A program made the position numbers and the translations under genes. Below are positions 25,465 through 33,929 of a stretch of 64,000 bases of DNA, piece by piece. A model generated the notes under the pieces. It was not told the origin of the DNA and ran no database searches. It saw only the letters and a program-made list of their open reading frames with translations. The stretch lies in NCBI RefSeq assembly GCF_002964665.1, contig NZ_PQBZ01000013.1, positions 124,001-188,000 on the forward strand, given 5' to 3'. Numbering within the stretch: position 1 is the stretch's first letter; each line of letters begins with the position of its first letter. The stretch is from Pseudoalteromonas sp. T1lg23B (GTDB lineage: Bacteria > Pseudomonadota > Gammaproteobacteria > Enterobacterales > Alteromonadaceae).

Positions 25465-26658
25465 ATGAACCTAAAAACAATGATCAAATTTATTAGTTAC
25501 CGAAAGTTACCTTTTGCGATGATGGCACTCATTATCGCATTAGCGGTGATGGTGCTTGTCAACGCGGTGGCGGTATTAGTCAAAACCCATCAGGACATTG
25601 AACAAACCCCGTATTTGGGAGCAAGCACCATCGCACTATGGGTTAAGTATTTAGAAGACGGGGTGGATTACAGTGCCCAAGCCCAAGCTGATCGAGATGC
25701 GTTGTTGTCTATACCCGAAGTGGATATCGTGAGCTTTTCAACACCGACTCCCTTTGGTGGCGGGGGGCCAGAGATGACATTAGAGCGAAGTAACTCGCTA
25801 GATGAGATAACCGTCAGTGTGTTTTATGCCGATGAACACTTTTTACCGGCATTAGATATAGAGTTAGTGGCGGGGCGCAACTTTACTGCCTCAGAAGTGG
25901 TGTCCGCTGCGGCAGAAGAAGCGCAACAAGCCACTTTGGCGATCATCAATCAAACTCTGGCTTTGGCACTTTTTGAAGGTGGTTCAGCATTGGGGAAAAC
26001 CATACAAACCTCCGGCCAAAGTTATACTGTGATTGGTGTACTAGATCCGTTGGTGGGGGCGAATTTTAAATCACAGCGGGGTCAATATACCCTCGTGTTG
26101 CCTCAGCAAAAGTTGGGGAAATGGACGTCTATGTTAGTCCATACTCGTGACGTACAAAGCCCCCAGCAATTACAGAAAAAATTGGCAGATGTAATTTATG
26201 CGCAAGATGTAAAGCGGCTGCTTACTAGAAGTGAGCCGTTGTTGGCGCAACGCTCACTGGGCTTACAAAAAGAAATGGCTCTGGGCGCAATACTCAAAGC
26301 GGTGATCATGGCATTTGTGTTGGTGGTGTTTGCCGCGGTTTGGGGCGTGGTGAAGTTTAACTTTGTCGCTCGGAAAAAATCGATGGGCATTGCTAGAGCA
26401 TTAGGGCTTAGTGCCAATCAGCAAATGATGGCGGTGACTTTAGAGTTTTCAGTTGTCTGTTTAGTCGGCGTGCTCAGCGGTGCGCTGTTGTCTGCGTTTT
26501 TCGCAAACTGGCTAAACGAAGCCTTTGCGATTGCCAAGGTGAGCAACGTAATTGTGCTAGCAATAGGCATGGCGATGTTGATATTGGTGAACGTGATAGT
26601 GCAGTTTCATTTAGCGCAAACTCAAAAATCGAGCTTGGCAGAGGTAATTTATCACTGA
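25465..26658 (+). CDS. MacB/FtsX-type ABC permease, second
   Basis: 397-aa paralogue with the same order: helix at about residues 18-40, periplasmic core (about 45-275, with ALDIELVAGRNFTASEV and YTVIGVLDPL), then three FtsX helices (FNFVARKKSMGIARALGLSAN). It starts 3 nt after the first permease and is the last gene of the operon. rnpB begins 42 bp later. Confidence 0.85.
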   Translation: MNLKTMIKFISYRKLPFAMMALIIALAVMVLVNAVAVLVKTHQDIEQTPYLGASTIALWVKYLEDGVDYSAQAQADRDALLSIPEVDIVSFSTPTPFGGGGPEMTLERSNSLDEITVSVFYADEHFLPALDIELVAGRNFTASEVVSAAAEEAQQATLAIINQTLALALFEGGSALGKTIQTSGQSYTVIGVLDPLVGANFKSQRGQYTLVLPQQKLGKWTSMLVHTRDVQSPQQLQKKLADVIYAQDVKRLLTRSEPLLAQRSLGLQKEMALGAILKAVIMAFVLVVFAAVWGVVKFNFVARKKSMGIARALGLSANQQMMAVTLEFSVVCLVGVLSGALLSAFFANWLNEAFAIAKVSNVIVLAIGMAMLILVNVIVQFHLAQTQKSSLAEVIYH

Positions 26659-26664
26659 CAACTA

Positions 26665-26693
26665 TAGGCATGTATCGCGATTCAGCGTATAAT
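26665..26693 (+). promoter_or_regulatory. rnpB promoter
   Basis: TATAAT at 26688-26693 with a 4-of-6 -35 match (TAGGCA, 26665-26670) at 17-bp spacing. The -10 ends 8 bp before the first base of the RNase P RNA, as expected for a stable RNA gene. It lies immediately after the last RiPP operon gene. Confidence 0.75.
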
Positions 26694-26700
26694 CCGCGCC

Positions 26701-27056
<356 letters not shown>

Positions 27057-27067
27057 ATGATTTTAGT

Positions 27068-27101
27068 AACCGCTTGATTTACTTATGTAAGTCAAGCGGT
27101 T
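27068..27101 (+). terminator. Hairpin downstream of rnpB
   Basis: A 15-bp stem (AACCGCTTGATTTAC / GTAAGTCAAGCGGTT, one G-T pair) with a TTAT loop begins 13 bp after the RNA. The U run is absent, so either it terminates weakly or 3' processing follows. Confidence 0.65.
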
Positions 27102-27163
27102 CGCTAAAATTCCAGACCACTTCGCATAAATCCATGTACCAAATTTACACGGTTAATCACTAC

Positions 27164-27263
27164 AATGTTCTAATGTTCTAATGTTCTAATGTTCTAATGT
27201 TCTAATGTTCTAATGTTCTAATGTTCTAATGTTCTAATGTTCTAATGTTCTAATGTTCTAATG
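27164..27263. repeat. Tandem repeat, 8-bp unit AATGTTCT, about 12.5 copies
   Basis: 100 bp made of uninterrupted, identical copies of AATGTTCT (12 complete copies plus AATG), between rnpB and the hybrid kinase gene. The identity of all copies implies recent expansion by slippage, so copy number should vary between strains. It contains no gene. Confidence 0.97.
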
Positions 27264-27266
27264 AAT

Positions 27267-27326
27267 CACAGCATTCACTTTATTGATGAGAGTGTATTAA
27301 TGTAAGTGAGCTCATCAATTGCTGTG
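27267..27326. terminator. Imperfect inverted repeat near the end of the hybrid kinase gene
   Basis: Nested arms CACAGCA/TGCTGTG and TTGATGAG/CTCATCAA form a long interrupted stem just beyond the kinase stop, directly next to the tandem repeat. It could end the kinase transcript on the minus strand. There is no U run. Confidence 0.45.
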
Positions 27327-27338
27327 ACACAGCTCAGG

Positions 27339-30300
27339 TTAACTCCTTACTTTATCGACCAACTCCTTTTCATACATTTTAAAACTCTTACCAAATTCCT
27401 GTTTAAAGCACTGGCTGAAATAGCTAATAGAAGAGAATCCCACATATTCAGATATCTGTTGTACTTGATAGCCTTTGCCAAGTAATGTTAACGCTTTTTG
27501 TAACCGGTACTTGCGTAGATATTCAGTAAAGTTATAGTCAAGTAAGGCGGAAAGTTTTCGATTCAGTTGCCGCTCGCTCATTGCAAGTAACTGTGCGGCC
27601 TCACTTCGATTGAATGTTTCTTGCGAGAAGTTTTTTTCAATAACAAGCTTAAACTTATCGATAAATTGTTTGTCTTTTGAACCGATAGAATAGATTGTCT
27701 CCTCTGTGAGAGCACTTAAATCCATTGGGTTCATAGCAAATTTTCTTTTCAGCTTGGCTCGTATTGTCAACAAACGTTTTACCCTAGTCACCAGCTCCTG
27801 ATAGTGGAAAGGTTTTGATATGTAATCATCAACATTTCTTTTCCATCCTTCAATTCTGCTTTGCATATCGCCTTTAGCTGTAAGCATGATAATCGGGATG
27901 TGGCTCGTGATCTCATTGTCTTGAATTTTCTCTACCGCAGTATAACCATCAATATCAGGCATCATGACGTCACAAATAATTAAATCGGGTACGATATCAG
28001 TGGCCATTTTTATTCCTTGGTTTCCGCCATTGGCTAAGACACAAGAAAACTCTTCACTGAGCAAACTTTCTAGATAGTTAAGCATTTGAATATTATCATC
28101 AATGATTAAGATGATATTCTGCTCATTGCTCAACTTTTTGGCTGAATGGTTAGTTGGTTTGCTACCATTGTTAGTGTCTGTGGGTTGTGCATTTAATGTG
28201 TGGGATATCGAGTAATCACAGTTGTCCGTTATCACTTTTAAGATCGTAGCTTGTGGGAACGTTATAGTGAACGAAGTGCCTTTCCCGAGAGTACTATCAA
28301 CAGAGATATGACCACCATTCGCTTGAACCAACTCTTTAACTAATGCTAAGCCGATACCAGTTCCTACTTCATAGTTTGTGTGCTCATTGTTTGCGCGCAC
28401 AAAAGGTTCGAAAATTGATGCTTGTTCCTTTGGACTGATACCCACTCCAGTGTCTGAAACTGTAATGGCAAGCCCATCATTATCAAAAGAAGTGCTTATC
28501 TCGATTTTCCCACCCGGCAAAGTATACTTGGTCGAATTTGATACTAGGTTGAGTAATATTTTATCTAACGAATCTCGATCGAGTTCTAGTTCGCAATCAA
28601 AAGTTGTTTTAAACACAAGTGATTGAGATTTGTTCTCTAAAGTGAGTTGAAAAGCAGCGATTATAGCGCAAATGTTTTGATTCAGATGGTAGCGCTGTTT
28701 GTCGACTTGTACTGGAGAGTCTATTTTTGCCAGCTCTAGCAACTGCTCAACCATATAAAGTAACCGTTGAGCATTGCTTTTGATTAATGAAGCTTGTGAT
28801 AGCAAAGTGGAGTCGGCCTGCGTGTCTAGTAGCTTATCGGCTGGACCAATTATAAGCGTTAATGGTGTTCTAAACTCGTGCGATATGTTGGCAAACAGTT
28901 GTTTCTTAGTATCGAGTAAAGACTCTATCGTTTTACTACGTTTTTCTAGTTCAGTTGTGCGCTCTTGAATACCAACTTCGAGCATTTTTGTCCTAACTTT
29001 TAACGCTTTTGTTTTGACTCGAATAAACAAGTAAACAGCAGTTAGTAATACTAATAAATAAACAAAATATGCAGACCATGTTCGCCAAAAAGGCGGTTCT
29101 ATCTTAATAACAAGAGGTTTACTTTCACTGATAAGTTGGTCATTTAGATTCTCAGTTCTTACTACAAAGGAATATTTACCTTCCGGTAAGGTTGTATAGG
29201 TAGCGACTTTATTTTCATCGGATGTATATACCCAATCATCGTCAAGGCCAGTTAATTTGTATGAGTACTTAAGCTTTTGATTAGTAAAGTTTAAGTTTCT
29301 GAATGATAGTGAGAAAAAATAATCTTCGTGAGACAGTGTTAGTTTATCAGAGTCATGAAGAGCCTTCTGCAAATAAGTCTTTTCATTATTGAATTGTAAG
29401 AGAATTGGTTGATTCTTGACTTTCAATTGCGTTAGAACTGTTGGAGCCGTTAGTTGTGAAGAAGGTATTTTTTCCAATTCGATTTTTACAATGCTGTTTA
29501 TATCGGCAACGAGTAACTCTTTATCTTTTGAAAACAAAGATGGATTCATCATGACGCTCTCAATGTTCAGTCCATCTTGAGATGACAACGTACTGACGGT
29601 CTGGTTTTTTGGGGAATATTTGTATAGAGTATTTTGTGAGCCAAGCCATAAGTTATTGTTTTCGTCTGCTGTAATAGTTTGAAACTCAATATTTTTTAAT
29701 CGTGAGGGGAGCGCTGCAAAAGACAAAGAGTGCGTTCTATGAGAATACTTCAATAGGCCGACTTCATAGATACTAAACCACACGTCACCATTGCTGTCTT
29801 TGAACTGTGAATTGACTCTTCCGATACCTGAGACATTGTTCGCTGGATCGACTCGTATATTTTCTTTGGTTTTGGGGTGGTAATTAAAAATACCATCAGG
29901 AGAAACCAGCAACAAAGTTCCATCGTTTAATGGAGTGATAGTTATAACATCAATTGTTAACTGCTGAACAAACTGATCTTTTACAGGGTCATATAGAAGC
30001 AATTGACCTCTGAGGTCTGGAATATGTGCGGCATATGTACCAACCCACAAAGAGCCATTTTGAGCGGAAGTGATGGCTAGCACTACACCACCATTTAAGC
30101 CGCTATTAGTGTTTGGACGAAAGTGTTTATGTGTATCCTTTTCAGGGTTATACATCACTAAATCGTTCCCCCGAAAAAATGTAAGCCACAGGTTGAGGCG
30201 GTTATCTAAGTGTACTTTTGATATTTCATCGTGGGCCGTAAACCGCGTTGTTGGTTGATCGGTCAAGCTAGTGTTAGTTAGCAGTAATTGTGTGTTACAA

Positions 30301-31427
30301 CTGAACCATAAATCATCGTCGACTCTAGATGATAAACCTCTAATATAGCATGGCTCGTTCTTAATATTGTATAAGTGAGTAAAGGCCTTACTGGATGAAG
30401 TAAGTTGGAAAATGGCGTTATTTGAAGCAAACCACTCATGTCCCGCACTATCCTCAAATGTGTTATAAATTTGGATAGATGTTACTGTTTCTTGCACAGA
30501 TAGTTTGGGTTGGACAAGATTTGCTGTAGTTGAGTTAGGCGCTATTTTATAAAGCTCTTGTTCCCATGTACCCACCCAAATTTCACCGTTACTATTTATG
30601 GTTAAACTACTTATTGACTTGTTCTCTATCGCAGTTACTTCTATGAAGCGTTTTAGCTTTTCGTCGTAATACTGCACGCCATTGAAAGTTCCAATCCAAA
30701 TTTTTCCGTTATGGTCTTCAACTATGTGACTAACGTTGGCGCTATTGACTTTCTGCTCTGCAGAGGAGGCGTCACTAAAGTGGTGTAAAGTATTGTCCGT
30801 GGTTCGCCACATATATAGCCCACTTCCCAAGGTTGCTATCCATAACCTTGCCTTGCTATCCATTAATATATCCTTGGTATTTAAGTTACTGGGCAGGTAG
30901 CTTAGTAATTCAGTGTCTGTGACGGTTGTTTTCGTGGCTAAATCTATTTGTGCAATCCCTTTGCTACTGGTTACCCATAGCAAGTTGTCGCTAATGGAAA
31001 GTTGTGACAGAGAATTGGATGGAAGACGTCGAGCTACTTCTGATGATGTTGCGTTAAAAATGGTAACTTCATGGGTAGATAGGTTAAAGCTATAGAGTCC
31101 ATGATCAAGTGTTGAAATCCACAAATTACCATCATGTTCCAACATATCAAATACGTTAGGGGAACTGGGTAGGGGATAGTGTAAGAATTGCTCACCATCG
31201 TATCTGAACAGCCCTGAGGCTGACGCTAACCATATAAAGCCAAAGCTATCTTGTTGAATACTCCTGATATTACCAAGAATAATGTTGTTTTTTGGGATAA
31301 CTTTCTGGAATAAAGGATCTGACAGTTGAAATTGATTGTTAGGCACATGCTTAGATGATGTATTAGCTTGGGTGAAGCAACTTATAAATAATAATAATAA
31401 AATCAAGGATAGTTGTATGATCTTCAT
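27339..31427 (-). CDS. Hybrid two-component sensor kinase/response regulator/AraC protein
   Basis: 1362-aa single-polypeptide signalling protein. After a signal peptide (about residues 1-21) the periplasmic part has many Reg_prop propeller repeats (GFIWLASASGLFRYDG, KIWIGTFNGVQYYD and others) and a Y_Y_Y domain (about 700-780). A membrane helix lies near 799. The cytoplasmic part has HisKA with ISHEFRTPLTLIIGP (His near 848), HATPase (DTGVGIS, GTGIGLAL), a receiver (phospho-acceptor Asp near 1153 in CDVMMPDIDG) and a C-terminal AraC-type helix-turn-helix (about 1255-1360). This is the HTCS architecture best known from Bacteroides glycan utilisation. The ligand is unknown; no polysaccharide locus adjoins it. 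Confidence 0.93.
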   Translation of the reverse strand: MKIIQLSLILLLLFISCFTQANTSSKHVPNNQFQLSDPLFQKVIPKNNIILGNIRSIQQDSFGFIWLASASGLFRYDGEQFLHYPLPSSPNVFDMLEHDGNLWISTLDHGLYSFNLSTHEVTIFNATSSEVARRLPSNSLSQLSISDNLLWVTSSKGIAQIDLATKTTVTDTELLSYLPSNLNTKDILMDSKARLWIATLGSGLYMWRTTDNTLHHFSDASSAEQKVNSANVSHIVEDHNGKIWIGTFNGVQYYDEKLKRFIEVTAIENKSISSLTINSNGEIWVGTWEQELYKIAPNSTTANLVQPKLSVQETVTSIQIYNTFEDSAGHEWFASNNAIFQLTSSSKAFTHLYNIKNEPCYIRGLSSRVDDDLWFSCNTQLLLTNTSLTDQPTTRFTAHDEISKVHLDNRLNLWLTFFRGNDLVMYNPEKDTHKHFRPNTNSGLNGGVVLAITSAQNGSLWVGTYAAHIPDLRGQLLLYDPVKDQFVQQLTIDVITITPLNDGTLLLVSPDGIFNYHPKTKENIRVDPANNVSGIGRVNSQFKDSNGDVWFSIYEVGLLKYSHRTHSLSFAALPSRLKNIEFQTITADENNNLWLGSQNTLYKYSPKNQTVSTLSSQDGLNIESVMMNPSLFSKDKELLVADINSIVKIELEKIPSSQLTAPTVLTQLKVKNQPILLQFNNEKTYLQKALHDSDKLTLSHEDYFFSLSFRNLNFTNQKLKYSYKLTGLDDDWVYTSDENKVATYTTLPEGKYSFVVRTENLNDQLISESKPLVIKIEPPFWRTWSAYFVYLLVLLTAVYLFIRVKTKALKVRTKMLEVGIQERTTELEKRSKTIESLLDTKKQLFANISHEFRTPLTLIIGPADKLLDTQADSTLLSQASLIKSNAQRLLYMVEQLLELAKIDSPVQVDKQRYHLNQNICAIIAAFQLTLENKSQSLVFKTTFDCELELDRDSLDKILLNLVSNSTKYTLPGGKIEISTSFDNDGLAITVSDTGVGISPKEQASIFEPFVRANNEHTNYEVGTGIGLALVKELVQANGGHISVDSTLGKGTSFTITFPQATILKVITDNCDYSISHTLNAQPTDTNNGSKPTNHSAKKLSNEQNIILIIDDNIQMLNYLESLLSEEFSCVLANGGNQGIKMATDIVPDLIICDVMMPDIDGYTAVEKIQDNEITSHIPIIMLTAKGDMQSRIEGWKRNVDDYISKPFHYQELVTRVKRLLTIRAKLKRKFAMNPMDLSALTEETIYSIGSKDKQFIDKFKLVIEKNFSQETFNRSEAAQLLAMSERQLNRKLSALLDYNFTEYLRKYRLQKALTLLGKGYQVQQISEYVGFSSISYFSQCFKQEFGKSFKMYEKELVDKVRS

Positions 31428-31720
31428 AAGTTCACTTTGCCTAATTTTGTGCGTGCTTTAACGTTTACCCAATTGAGATATATTGCTCCAATAAAAGGCA
31501 ATATTGCATGTTGCTCACTTTTCTTGTGCTGGGTTTTGTGTAAGTTTTTGAATGTTAAGTTTATTTTTTGTTTGTCCCAATATTATAACTTATTGTCCCG
31601 TTTTTATTAACTGTTTTCATTGGCGAAATGTAACTTAGATAGGGAAGCGGGGTCGTAATCAAAATACATGTGATGTGGCTCCTTATATAAAAATCTATAA
31701 AACAGTAAATGGAAGGTCTT

Positions 31721-32167
31721 ATGAAAATGGATAAACTTAAAATGTTGGCTTTAGCAGCAGTTGCTACTGCAGGTGTATCTGGTGCTGCGCAAGCAGGTGA
31801 GATGTGTCAAGACATTGCTTATCGAGTAGCTGTTGAGTGGGATGAAGTAAAAGAATATCGTGCAAGATGTAGCTACTATGCTGATTATATGTCTAATGAT
31901 GGTCTTAGCAAGATTGTAGGCGGCGGTGAATCTTATACTGCTTGGGTACGTGACAGATATAGTATCCCAAACTGCCCGAGCTATCAGACCGTGCCAGTTC
32001 TTGTAACTAGCGTGCGTACAGGGATGTCATACAATTCAACTGCTACAGGGTTTTTGGCAAACACTTCATTCGAAGAAAAAGTGGTAGACCGTGTTGCGAC
32101 TAGATGGGAAACCAAGATTGTTTGGCGTGATAGATATGGCAATCCATGTAAGCCGTACATAAACTAA
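31721..32167 (+). CDS. Secreted protein of 148 aa, unknown function
   Basis: A signal peptide ends near residue 25 (LALAAVATAGVSGAAQA). The mature part is about 123 residues, rich in Tyr, Trp and Arg, with Cys in EMCQDIAY, RARCSYYAD, IPNCPSY and GNPCKPY that could pair as disulfides. Repeated RYS/RYG and W-x-D-R-Y motifs are notable (TAWVRDRYSIPN, KIVWRDRYGNP). I start at ATG 31721, with GGAAGG 4 nt upstream; the ATG at 31709 would contain the ribosome-binding site. It is transcribed away from the hybrid kinase gene, 293 bp apart. I do not recognise the family. Confidence 0.7.
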   Translation: MKMDKLKMLALAAVATAGVSGAAQAGEMCQDIAYRVAVEWDEVKEYRARCSYYADYMSNDGLSKIVGGGESYTAWVRDRYSIPNCPSYQTVPVLVTSVRTGMSYNSTATGFLANTSFEEKVVDRVATRWETKIVWRDRYGNPCKPYIN

Positions 32168-32461
32168 GGTGTACCCGCTTTCGAAAGTAAAGTATCTAAC
32201 TTTTGAATAAGTAAAGGTGGCCCGCTTCAAATGGGCTGCCTAGTTATCCGCTTTTAACTACGCTAAACATACGGTCATTTGCTGATCAATGCCTCAGCTC
32301 ATCATTCGGTGAGAATGTCACTCTTTTGCAGTAACCTGATTCATCCAGCCTTCTTCGATTATAAAATAATGTTATGCCACCAACCTACGCTTAGTGTTTT
32401 TCTAGCTACACTTACTCTCATACTTTGGGTTTTTACCTGTGAATAAAAGTGAGATAAATCA

Positions 32462-33865
32462 ATGGCAACAGTTACATTTTACGGTGCGGTGCAAGAAGTT
32501 ACGGGGTCTTGTCATCTTGTTCACTCGGATGCACTTGGAGAAGTACTGCTAGATTGTGGTATGCATCAAGGGATGAAGGCTAAGCATTTTATTTCCCGTG
32601 AACAGTTTGCCTTTAACCCAGCTAGTATCGATATGGTTATTCTATCTCACGTTCACTTAGATCACAGTGGCCGATTACCTTCTTTGTTACATGAAGGGTT
32701 TGTGGGTCCTATCTATTGTACCGAGGCAACGGCGCAGTTATTACCCATCATGTTGTTTGATGCTTTGAGTCTGTATGAAAATGATTTACGACGAGAAAAT
32801 CGTAAGCGTGCGCGAAAGGGGTTGAGCGATATCGAAGCGCATTATTCAAAAGAAGATGTACTCAATGTATTGGATTGCCTTAAGCCACTTGCATACAAAC
32901 AGCGTGTGGAAATTGGTGAAGGGGCGTTTGTATGTTTTCACGATGCGGGGCATATACTCGGCTCTGCGATTACCGAGTTGACGATAACTGAAAGTGGCAA
33001 ACAAAAGAAATTAGTGTTCTCTGGCGATTTGGGTAATACCGATACCTTACTCATGAAGGATCCTGTGTATTTGTCAGAGGCCGATATGGTGTTGATGGAG
33101 GGCACCTATGGGGACCGTGAACACAAATCTTTAGGGGACACACAAACCCAGCTCAAAGACATTCTGCATGCGGCCTTTGCGAGAGGGGGAAATGTCATGA
33201 TCCCCGCTTTTGCAGTGGGACGGACACAGGAGTTATTACTGTATCTTGGCAAGCTACAACAGGCGGGAGATCTCGACAATTGGCAGGTCTTTCTCGACAG
33301 CCCAATGGCCATTGAAGTCACGTCTGTTTACGACCAGTGGTTACCAACACTGGACTGTGAGGGAGTAAAAACGCTGTGTACGGGAGAGCAAACGTTACTA
33401 AAGAATTTCCTCTCTACCTTACATTTGATGGTGGATGCTGAAGACTCAATGGCTATTAACAAGATCAGCAGTGGCGCTTTGATCATTGCAGGCAGTGGTA
33501 TGTGTACTGGCGGGCGGATCACCCATCATTTCAAGCATCGAATTTGGGACAGTCGTAATACCATTATTTTTGTTGGTTATCAGGCGAATGGCACCTTGGG
33601 TCGAATATTGGTCGACGGAGCGCAACATGTGAAGTTGTTTGGTGATGATATTATCGTCAAAGCCAATATAGAAACGTTAAATGGCTTTTCTGCTCATGCG
33701 GGGCAAGCGGCATTGGTTGATTGGGCGAGTCATTTTGGCACCAAGCCAAAAGTGGTGCTGGTACATGGCGAGCCTGATGCTCTAATGGGGTTGGCTGATA
33801 AACTTGAACAACTGCATGGTATTAAGGCCGAGATCCCAATTTTAGGTGATACGCTTGAGTTTTGA
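32462..33865 (+). CDS. MBL-fold/beta-CASP RNA-processing-type nuclease
   Basis: 467-aa metallo-beta-lactamase protein of the RNA-specificity (CPSF-like) group. Zinc ligands are in HVHLDHSGRLP (about residues 60-70), FHDAGHILGSA and FSGDLGN. A beta-CASP insert follows (ARGGNVMIPAFAVGRTQELL, GSGMCTGGRITHH), and the C-terminal RMMBL segment is LNGFSAHAGQAALVDW with VLVHGEPDAL. The architecture is complete, and it is predicted cytoplasmic. Bacterial homologues are often annotated as exonucleases of unknown substrate. It is monocistronic, with a terminator shared with the convergent TonB receptor. Confidence 0.9.
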   Translation: MATVTFYGAVQEVTGSCHLVHSDALGEVLLDCGMHQGMKAKHFISREQFAFNPASIDMVILSHVHLDHSGRLPSLLHEGFVGPIYCTEATAQLLPIMLFDALSLYENDLRRENRKRARKGLSDIEAHYSKEDVLNVLDCLKPLAYKQRVEIGEGAFVCFHDAGHILGSAITELTITESGKQKKLVFSGDLGNTDTLLMKDPVYLSEADMVLMEGTYGDREHKSLGDTQTQLKDILHAAFARGGNVMIPAFAVGRTQELLLYLGKLQQAGDLDNWQVFLDSPMAIEVTSVYDQWLPTLDCEGVKTLCTGEQTLLKNFLSTLHLMVDAEDSMAINKISSGALIIAGSGMCTGGRITHHFKHRIWDSRNTIIFVGYQANGTLGRILVDGAQHVKLFGDDIIVKANIETLNGFSAHAGQAALVDWASHFGTKPKVVLVHGEPDALMGLADKLEQLHGIKAEIPILGDTLEF

Positions 33866-33887
33866 GCGCAGGCTTTGTTTTTGCAGT

Positions 33888-33914
33888 AAAAATCCCGCTG
33901 TTTAGCGGGATTTT
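33888..33914. terminator. Bidirectional terminator between MBL protein and TonB receptor genes
   Basis: A TCCCGCT/AGCGGGA stem with GTTT loop, flanked by A5 and T4 runs, between convergent genes. Confidence 0.88.
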
Positions 33915-33929
33915 ATGTTGAGCTATCAG

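Noticed and set aside
27164-27263. A CRISPR array
   Set aside because: The 8-bp units are contiguous with no spacers, and no cas gene is in the window; it is a simple tandem repeat.
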